DNA of 8,023 nucleotides, from positions 1,454 to 9,476 of the forward strand of contig LBFQ01000013.1 of assembly GCA_000980735.1 (NCBI GenBank), read 5' to 3'. The translations under genes were made by a program, and so were the position numbers. A model generated the notes under the pieces. That model worked only from the letters and a program-made list of their open reading frames with translations, did no database searches and had not been told where the DNA came from. Every line of letters starts with the position of its first letter. Position 1 is the stretch's first letter. Of the stretch, positions 1-5,237 are shown piece after piece. The DNA is from Candidatus Caldipriscus sp. T1.2. Its GTDB lineage: Bacteria; Hydrothermota; Hydrothermia; LBFQ01.

Positions 1-160
1 AAAAGCCGTATTCCGCGCTCCTCCTACAGAATTCTTCAACCTCCTTGGGTGTTGCCTCAGGCTTAAGTATGGTATTTTCTATGTATCCCCTCAGGTCCAA
101 TTCTTCAAATTTCCCATTCTCTATTTCCTCCGCCAGTTTTTTGATTCTCTCAAATTCCAT
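1..160 (-). CDS. deoC: Deoxyribose-phosphate aldolase, N-terminal part (cut by window edge)
   Basis: Only the first 53 codons are present; the gene runs off the left edge. DeoC is a cytosolic class I aldolase that splits 2-deoxyribose 5-phosphate into glyceraldehyde 3-phosphate and acetaldehyde in deoxynucleoside catabolism. The visible part ends in IENTILKPEAT, a short helix and SAEYGF. This matches the family's first beta strand and the loop usually written IDHTLLKPxAT, followed by LCxEAxxYGF; here D and H are replaced by E and N. The catalytic lysine lies beyond the edge and cannot be checked. About 27 charged residues precede this block (MEFERIKKLAEEIENGKF...), a leader also seen in some longer DeoC proteins. 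The ATG at 160-158 shares one base with the stop of the upstream chaperone gene (TGATG), so translation is probably coupled. An AGGGGG sits about 11 bases upstream, rather far for a ribosome binding site. Family assignment is firm; activity is inferred. Confidence 0.83.
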   Translation of the reverse strand, partial: MEFERIKKLAEEIENGKFEELDLRGYIENTILKPEATPKEVEEFCRRSAEYGF

Positions 161-1968
161 CAGTACAGATACCCCCTGTAGTCCTTTAAGGGCATAAGGT
201 CTTCAAGGTCGCGCTGGAGGTTGCTTAGGATCTCAAAGGCTTCCATCTGTTGGTTCTGTAAAATAAGCTGTTGTACCCTCTTTTCGAAATCTGCCCTATC
301 GGGTTTTAATTCGTACTTCTTGAAGATATAGTAAAGCCCATCCTTATAGTCAAAGGGTCCGCTCCACTCTTTCTCTTTTGAAATAGCCAAAGCCCTGAAG
401 AACACCTCCCTATTCGCCACACCCGGAACAAAGGTGTTAAAATTGGCGCTATCCGCGGAACCTAAATAAACTTCCGGATATTTTGCCCTTATGCTGTCTG
501 GACTTTCCCCCCTCTTTATCCTCTCAATTACATCCCTCGCTATAGCCTCCGCAATCTTTCTTTTCTCCTCAAGGATGTATGCCCTCTCCACCTCCCTCCT
601 AACCTCCTCAAATTTCGGAATTCCCCCCTCCTTCTTTCCAATTATCTGAATTACCGCATAATATTCGGGTTTGTATATTATGCCCGAAATATCTCCCTTC
701 TTACCCTTCCTTATAAAATTTATAAGGCTTCTATCTGGACCTATGAAAGGTATAAAACCCAAACTTAGCTTGAATTCTCCCGTACTATCCAGTTTAAACC
801 CCAGCTCCTTCGCCGCCTCCCTAAATCCCCTCTTTTTAGCCAGATCCAAGAATTTCAAGAGGGTATCCCTCAGCTTTTGCTTTGTCTGATAGGATGTCTT
901 TATTGATACGAAAATGTGCGATAAATTAACACTGTCCCCCTTCTTGTTCTTCTCCAAAACCTTGACTATATTATAACCCCCTGGAACATCGTACGGTCCC
1001 AAAATCGCCCCCGTATCCGATTTTTCAATGTCGTTTCTGACGTTTTCCGGTAAAACTAAAACATAAAGCCAACCAAGATTTCCCCCTAAATCCTTAGTTC
1101 TCAGGTCCTCGGAGTAAGTTTTAACCGCACCGTTCCAATCCCTCTCCGCTTCCTTCTTAGCCCTTAAGATAAGCTCTTTTGCCTGCAAGGAATCCTCTTT
1201 CGATGGGGATTTTTCAACCCTTAGGATGTAAATATCGGCGGAAGGGGGTTGCTTGAACTTCTCTTTATTCTTCTCAAAATACCTTTTAAGCTCATCCTCA
1301 GAGGGTTTTTTTACCTTATCGTCACTTATCCTCGCATAAACTATATTCAAGAAATCAAACCCGTATTTGGTGTTCTCAAAGGTGTATTTCTTCCAAAGGT
1401 ATTCCTTTGAAGGTAGGGGAATCTTTGATATCAGGAATCTCGCAAGATCCAGAGGTACCTCTTCCTTAAGCCTCGCCTCGTAAGCGGAGAAAAGTGGGGC
1501 GTACCTTTTATCGTTTAAAACCTGCAAATAAAGTTGGTAGTTAAAATTCCCATCCCTAAAGAAGTTGGTATCCCTCATAAGTTCCGGAGGAGGTAAGAGC
1601 ATAACTAGGGTGAGTATGGCCTTATCTGAGAGCTTTATTCCCAGCTTTTCCGCAAGCTTCTTCCACCTTATGTTATCCACCATCCTATAAAAAACCGCCT
1701 CCCTTATGCTTTCCTCCTCCTCTGGGGGCAAGAACTCAACCCCCCTAACCCTTAAAGTTTCCTGTATCTCCGCCTGAACCAAATACTCATAGTATTCCGA
1801 TGAGATCTTGTAGTTTCCCACCTCCGCTACTATTCCCCGCTCCCAGGGCTTTGGGTTCGTAAAATTCAAAATACCCGCGCCTATCTCAAACACCAACCAA
1901 GCTATAAAGGCAATCGCAACGATCCAAACTATAAACTTAAAATTCTCCCTAAAGTTCCTTAAAGCCAT
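160..1968 (-). CDS. PpiD/SurA-like membrane-anchored periplasmic chaperone with parvulin-like domains
   Basis: The 602-residue protein has the PpiD plan and a similar length (E. coli PpiD is about 620). A short basic N-terminus is followed by one transmembrane helix (about residues 11-33), so the rest should lie in the periplasm. A SurA_N-like helical region follows (about 45-215). A first parvulin-like domain spans about 243-338, with YSEDL (285-289), the family signature DLGGNLGW (293-300) and GYNIVKV (331-337). A second, degenerate parvulin-like domain (about 347-445) begins LSHIFV, and a third partial repeat lies at about 512-552. The role inferred from the family is folding or escorting exported and outer-membrane proteins. 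Domain 1 has Tyr247 and Asn333 where active parvulins usually have His, and domain 2 keeps His351 but has Ala438, so it may be a chaperone without isomerase activity. The ATG at 1968 has no Shine-Dalgarno sequence but has a TATAAT eight bases upstream, which fits a leaderless message. It is the first gene of an operon with deoC. Confidence 0.85.
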   Translation of the reverse strand: MALRNFRENFKFIVWIVAIAFIAWLVFEIGAGILNFTNPKPWERGIVAEVGNYKISSEYYEYLVQAEIQETLRVRGVEFLPPEEEESIREAVFYRMVDNIRWKKLAEKLGIKLSDKAILTLVMLLPPPELMRDTNFFRDGNFNYQLYLQVLNDKRYAPLFSAYEARLKEEVPLDLARFLISKIPLPSKEYLWKKYTFENTKYGFDFLNIVYARISDDKVKKPSEDELKRYFEKNKEKFKQPPSADIYILRVEKSPSKEDSLQAKELILRAKKEAERDWNGAVKTYSEDLRTKDLGGNLGWLYVLVLPENVRNDIEKSDTGAILGPYDVPGGYNIVKVLEKNKKGDSVNLSHIFVSIKTSYQTKQKLRDTLLKFLDLAKKRGFREAAKELGFKLDSTGEFKLSLGFIPFIGPDRSLINFIRKGKKGDISGIIYKPEYYAVIQIIGKKEGGIPKFEEVRREVERAYILEEKRKIAEAIARDVIERIKRGESPDSIRAKYPEVYLGSADSANFNTFVPGVANREVFFRALAISKEKEWSGPFDYKDGLYYIFKKYELKPDRADFEKRVQQLILQNQQMEAFEILSNLQRDLEDLMPLKDYRGYLY

Positions 1969-1976
1969 AGATGGGA

Positions 1977-1982
1977 ATTATA
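1977..1982 (-). promoter_or_regulatory. Predicted -10 element (TATAAT) for the PpiD-like/deoC operon
   Basis: A perfect TATAAT lies on the minus strand with eight bases between it and the ATG at 1968. Transcription would start at or within one or two bases of the start codon, giving a leaderless mRNA. No purine-rich ribosome binding site lies in those eight bases (TCCCATCT), which agrees. Confidence 0.6.
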
Positions 1983-1988
1983 CCGTTG

Positions 1989-1994
1989 TATAAT
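1989..1994 (+). promoter_or_regulatory. Predicted -10 element (TATAAT) for the ctaA operon
   Basis: A perfect TATAAT lies on the plus strand, 11 bases before the ctaA ATG. The predicted start is near 2001, leaving a leader of about five bases. The weak Shine-Dalgarno-like AAAAGG at 1995-2000 would then lie mostly outside the transcript. Either the message is nearly leaderless, or a promoter inside the PpiD-like gene also contributes. Confidence 0.55.
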
Positions 1995-2005
1995 AAAAGG
2001 TTCCG

Positions 2006-2809
2006 ATGAAGAAGGGAGTTATCCTACTGACGGTTATTTTGTCTTATGTTTTGCTGGTTTTTGGGAGCGCGGTGGCGGCTTATGGTGCATGCCTCGGATG
2101 CCCCGACTGGCCATTATGTTACGGAAGCTTTTTACCCCCGGAACAGGTGGGGGCTCTCTTGGAGTATATACATAGGGTGATAGCCGCCATAACCTCCGTT
2201 TTCGTTTTTTCCACCGCATTCATAACTCACAAGGATTTTAGGGGAAGCTTCCTTTCAAGGGCGGGTTGGCTTTTGGCCCTTGTAGTTTTCGTTCAGATAT
2301 TTGTCGGTGGTTTGACCGTAATACTTAAGATGCCTTTTTGGGTTTCAATAACGCACGCATTTTTGGGACTTTCAACCTTCGTTTTAGCCCTCTTTATACT
2401 AAAAAAGTTTAACTCCCGTTCCTTTTCCATAAACTTCCGTTCATCCACCTTCTGGATATTTACCCTTCTATTCTTACAAGTATTACTTGGGACTTCCGTA
2501 AGAAAGGCAAACGCGGGTTTTGCTTGCGGTCAAGACCTATTCCTATGCTTAAACGTACAATGGGACGGAGATGTGTTGCTTCATTTAAGCCACAGGCTCT
2601 TTGGATTTTTTATACTCATTTTCGCTCTCCTTTCCCTTTTTGACAAGGAGAACAGGAAAATTAACGCCCTATTGTTCTTCTTAATCTTGCTCATTATAAC
2701 CTTCGGTCTCCTCTCAGTTTATAGTCTATTAAGCCCCACTATGGTCTCCATGCATTACGCTCTTACGCTTATTGCAATTGGCCTATCCTTCTGGAGATCC
2801 GTTAATTGA
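2006..2809 (+). CDS. ctaA: Heme A synthase, CtaA/COX15 family
   Basis: CtaA is an integral membrane enzyme that oxidises the C8 methyl of heme O to the formyl group of heme A, the cofactor of many heme-copper oxidases. The 267 residues give about eight membrane helices (roughly 5-27, 54-74, 85-107, 113-132, 148-167, 194-212, 218-240, 244-263), arranged as two similar four-helix halves. The family's external loop motif is present as CPDWPLCYG (Cys32, Cys38), followed by EYIHR with Glu53 and His56. The other expected heme ligands are His117, His196 (LSHR) and His250. The second half has its own cysteine pair, Cys174 and Cys181, after VR at 165-166. All conserved positions of the B. subtilis-type enzyme are therefore present, although the protein is somewhat shorter than its roughly 300 residues. 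No ctaB (heme O synthase) or oxidase subunit is in the window. It is the first gene of the operon and its stop overlaps the next start. Confidence 0.9.
   Translation: MKKGVILLTVILSYVLLVFGSAVAAYGACLGCPDWPLCYGSFLPPEQVGALLEYIHRVIAAITSVFVFSTAFITHKDFRGSFLSRAGWLLALVVFVQIFVGGLTVILKMPFWVSITHAFLGLSTFVLALFILKKFNSRSFSINFRSSTFWIFTLLFLQVLLGTSVRKANAGFACGQDLFLCLNVQWDGDVLLHLSHRLFGFFILIFALLSLFDKENRKINALLFFLILLIITFGLLSVYSLLSPTMVSMHYALTLIAIGLSFWRSVN
2793..2796 (+). promoter_or_regulatory. Ribosome binding site (GGAG) that supports the TTG start of the lipoprotein gene
   Basis: GGAG lies nine bases before the TTG at 2806 and inside the last codons of ctaA. With the in-frame TAA at 2803-2805 immediately upstream of the TTG, it supports initiation at this non-ATG codon. 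Confidence 0.55.
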
Positions 2810-3483
2810 GAAAGATTTTACCCTTTCTTCTCCTCCTTTCCTGTTTCCCTCAAAAAGAGCCATTAAATGTGGATCTCTTCGTGGTGAAGGATGGGGGAAG
2901 CTTTAGGGTGGTTGGTTTTATTCCGGCGGATTATATACGGGAGGAAGCTTATATTCCCACCATACTCTTTCCAAAAAGGATGATCCTTGAGGTTGGTGGG
3001 AGGAAGATTAATATTTATGCGGATGTTTTGGCTTTGACATTGGATAAGCAGAGAAAGTTTAAGAAGGCTTTTTTGGTGAGCGACACTTTTAGCTATTTCG
3101 GGGAGAGGGTTTATAAAATAACGGTTCTTAAGGGGGAAAGGAATGTTGGGGAGATTTTGGGGAAATTGATTTTTACGGAGCCCAGATTTGAGGTTGAAAA
3201 GAAGGAGATCGCTAAGTTCGGCAACTTCTGGCACGTTTATGTGTTCGTAAAATTTATACCTGCCGCAAGATCATTCCCCAAGCTTTTAGCCATTAAAAAC
3301 GGAGAAGTTGACACCTTTTTCCCTGTTGAAATCTCAAAGTTCTTGACAAAATATCCCCCCAGGGATGACTTTAAGTACAGAAGTTGGTATGACGAATGGA
3401 TCTTTGTTGCAAGGTTTAAAGAGTTGCCTGATACCGCCTTTAAATGGATTTTCATCGGTGAAATATTTGGGGATAGCCTCTAA
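2806..3483 (+). CDS. Putative lipoprotein of unknown function, TTG start
   Basis: I do not recognise this 225-residue protein. It starts with a typical lipoprotein signal: a basic MRK, a leucine-rich stretch, then LLSC with the acceptor Cys at residue 13, so it should be cut, lipidated and membrane-anchored facing the periplasm. The mature part looks soluble and rich in beta strand, with many alternating aromatic and aliphatic residues and no further membrane helix. I see no catalytic motif. The end (residues 180-225) is rich in aromatic residues, including YRSWYDEW. The TTG start is forced: an in-frame TAA immediately precedes it, the first internal Met is at residue 59, and only this start gives the signal peptide. 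It overlaps the ctaA stop by four bases (TTGA), and its own TAA overlaps the asnB ATG (TAATG), so the three genes are probably co-transcribed and coupled. A link to oxidase assembly is possible from position alone but unsupported by motif. Confidence 0.75.
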   Translation: MRKILPFLLLLSCFPQKEPLNVDLFVVKDGGSFRVVGFIPADYIREEAYIPTILFPKRMILEVGGRKINIYADVLALTLDKQRKFKKAFLVSDTFSYFGERVYKITVLKGERNVGEILGKLIFTEPRFEVEKKEIAKFGNFWHVYVFVKFIPAARSFPKLLAIKNGEVDTFFPVEISKFLTKYPPRDDFKYRSWYDEWIFVARFKELPDTAFKWIFIGEIFGDSL

Positions 3484-5237
3484 TGTGCGGGATATTCGGT
3501 GTATTGGGTGAAAGTTCGGGAAAGGAGGAAGAAATTTTAAACCTCTTATCCCACAGGGGTCCGGATGATAGGGGATCTTGGAGGGATAATGGGATATTCT
3601 TGGGGCACTGTAGGTTATCAATAATAGACCTTGAGGGTGGAAAACAGCCTTGGGTTGAAGAAGGGAAGGTTTTGATTTACAACGGGGAGGTTTATAATTT
3701 CCTTGAGATAAGGAAGCTTTTGGAGGAGAGGGGGGAAAATTTTAAAAGCAGGTCGGATACTGAGGTCGTATTTAAAACCCTTAAGGTTTTTGGTGTTGAG
3801 GGGATAAGGATGTTTGATGGGATGTTCGCCTTTGCATTCTGGGATGGAAAAAAACTTCTTCTCGCCCGGGATAGGTTCGGAATAAAACCCCTGTATTGGA
3901 CTAAGGTAGGAAAGAACTTCGCCTTCTCATCCGAAATAAAACCCTTATTGAACTTGCCGTTTACAAAAAAATCCCCAAACCTTGAAGGTTTAAAATTCCA
4001 CATCACATTCCTTTGGTGTCCATATCCCCTTACCGCCTTTGAGGGTATATACAAGCTACCACCAGGAAACGTTTTAATATACGAGGATGGTGAGGTAAAA
4101 ATTTTCCCATTTTTCACCCCAAGCATTGACGAAGGAAAGGTTGAAAAGGAAGAAATATTGGAAGCTCTAAAGGAGAGCGTTAAGAAACATTTAATTTCGG
4201 ATGTTGAGGTTGGAATATTTTTAAGCGGTGGGATAGATTCTTCCGCTATAGCGGCGCTAACCGAAAAACCCCTAAGGGCCTTCTCCCTCATCTTCAAGGA
4301 AAAGGATATCAAAAGGGATATATTCTTTCAGGAGTACGAATATGCAAAGGAAGTTGCGGATAAATTCGGGCACAAAATATATCCTGTGGAGGTTGAGTTT
4401 AGGGAGGGGGAGTTTGAAAGTGTAGTTTATCATCTTGAGGAGCCTATAGGGGATGGCGCCTCAATATCAAACTATCTACTATCAAGGGGGGCAAGGGGTA
4501 TGGGTTTGAAGGTGGCGCTTGCGGGAACGGGGGGGGATGAGCTTTGGGGGGGATATCCTAGGTATAGAGCCATTCTCTTGGCGGAGAAGTTTCCAATTTT
4601 AAGATTTTTGCCAAATTTACCCTTCTCAAGGGGGAGGCTCGGAAGGATCGCGAGGGATATAAACAAATTCAAGGGTGCCCTATCCTATCCCTTCCCTATA
4701 AGGTACTTAGTTTGGATGTCTTACTACCTTGGGTTTCCCGAGGTTTTCAATTATCTATTGAAGGATTTTCCAAAGGGGGATAAGCTCAACTCCTGCATGC
4801 TTTTTGACATAAAATATTTCTTACCCGAGCACAATTTACTTTACACGGATAAAACCTCCATGGCTTTCGGCTTGGAGATAAGGGTCCCAATGTTGAGCAA
4901 CAAACTTTTGGAACTTTCCCTGAAAACCCCATCAAAATTGAAGGTTAGTCCGTCTTCTGGGAAAAAGATCCTTAAAGAAGCCTTAAGGGGAATTCTGCCC
5001 GAGGTGATAATAAAAAGAAAGAAAGCGGGTTTTGGAGCGCCCGTTAAGGGTTGGATATCCGGAGTTTTGAGGGAAAAGGTTTGGGAAATAAAAAGTGATC
5101 CTCTAATTTCCGAGCTTTTACCCCAACACTTCGTTGAGTTCGTATTAAACGAAAACCTGAAAGGTAAAGGCTTTACATACCTAACATTATTTGAGCTACT
5201 AACGATCTCAACCTGGAGGAAGGTTTTCTCCCTTTAG
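3483..5237 (+). CDS. asnB: Asparagine synthase (glutamine-hydrolysing)
   Basis: This cytosolic two-domain enzyme makes asparagine from aspartate, ATP and glutamine. The start is fixed by MCGIFG, because Cys2 becomes the N-terminal nucleophile after Met removal. The glutaminase (class II amidotransferase) half also shows HRGPDDRG (24-31), Arg44 in GHCRLSIID, NGE (67-69) and SDTEVV (91-96). The synthetase half has the PP-loop SGGIDS (248-253) for ATP, an acidic EEPIGDG (319-325), AGTGGDELWGGYPRY (347-361), the DKTSM...LEIRVP block (456-469) and KAGFGAPVKGW (514-524). The 584 residues are slightly fewer than many bacterial AsnB proteins but no domain is missing. The Asp that usually follows the RVPxL motif is Ser472. 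Some AsnB-like proteins modify other substrates such as cell-wall peptides; nothing in this operon points there. A GGGGA lies nine bases upstream. The stop overlaps the convergent receptor gene, leaving no room for an intergenic terminator. Confidence 0.92.
   Translation: MCGIFGVLGESSGKEEEILNLLSHRGPDDRGSWRDNGIFLGHCRLSIIDLEGGKQPWVEEGKVLIYNGEVYNFLEIRKLLEERGENFKSRSDTEVVFKTLKVFGVEGIRMFDGMFAFAFWDGKKLLLARDRFGIKPLYWTKVGKNFAFSSEIKPLLNLPFTKKSPNLEGLKFHITFLWCPYPLTAFEGIYKLPPGNVLIYEDGEVKIFPFFTPSIDEGKVEKEEILEALKESVKKHLISDVEVGIFLSGGIDSSAIAALTEKPLRAFSLIFKEKDIKRDIFFQEYEYAKEVADKFGHKIYPVEVEFREGEFESVVYHLEEPIGDGASISNYLLSRGARGMGLKVALAGTGGDELWGGYPRYRAILLAEKFPILRFLPNLPFSRGRLGRIARDINKFKGALSYPFPIRYLVWMSYYLGFPEVFNYLLKDFPKGDKLNSCMLFDIKYFLPEHNLLYTDKTSMAFGLEIRVPMLSNKLLELSLKTPSKLKVSPSSGKKILKEALRGILPEVIIKRKKAGFGAPVKGWISGVLREKVWEIKSDPLISELLPQHFVEFVLNENLKGKGFTYLTLFELLTISTWRKVFSL
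4486..4552 (+). repeat. Cluster of G homopolymer runs inside asnB
   Basis: Within 67 bases of the asnB coding strand are runs of six G (4486-4491), four (4495-4498), three (4502-4504), three (4523-4525), eight (4529-4536) and seven (4546-4552). The last two encode the invariant Gly-Gly positions of the synthetase active-site loop but use GGG codons where GGA would also serve. The cluster could form a G-quadruplex in the non-template strand and is a possible slippage site. It may equally be a by-product of codon choice. Confidence 0.6.

Larger units (their letters stand above)
1977..1994. repeat. Perfect 7-bp inverted repeat with 4-base spacer
   Basis: ATTATAC (1977-1983), CGTT, GTATAAT (1988-1994). 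The arms are exact reverse complements, and each contains the -10 hexamer of one divergent promoter. The symmetry could simply reflect two consensus -10 boxes, or it could be an operator for a dimeric regulator that would control both operons. Confidence 0.75.
1969..2005. promoter_or_regulatory. Divergent intergenic promoter region between the PpiD-like gene and ctaA
   Basis: This 37-base gap is the only non-coding sequence in the window and separates two divergent operons. It contains one TATAAT on each strand, placed back to back as the arms of an inverted repeat. With a 17-base spacer the -35 positions would be about 1966-1971 (plus) and 2000-2005 (minus). These read CATAGA and CGGAAC, neither resembling TTGACA. 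The two polymerase footprints would overlap, so firing in the two directions is probably mutually exclusive. This is inferred from sequence only. Confidence 0.65.

Noticed and set aside
3692..4312. Open frame of 206 codons on the minus strand inside asnB
   Set aside because: It lies opposite the conserved glutaminase and PP-loop regions of AsnB, has no motif of its own and no ribosome binding site that I could see.
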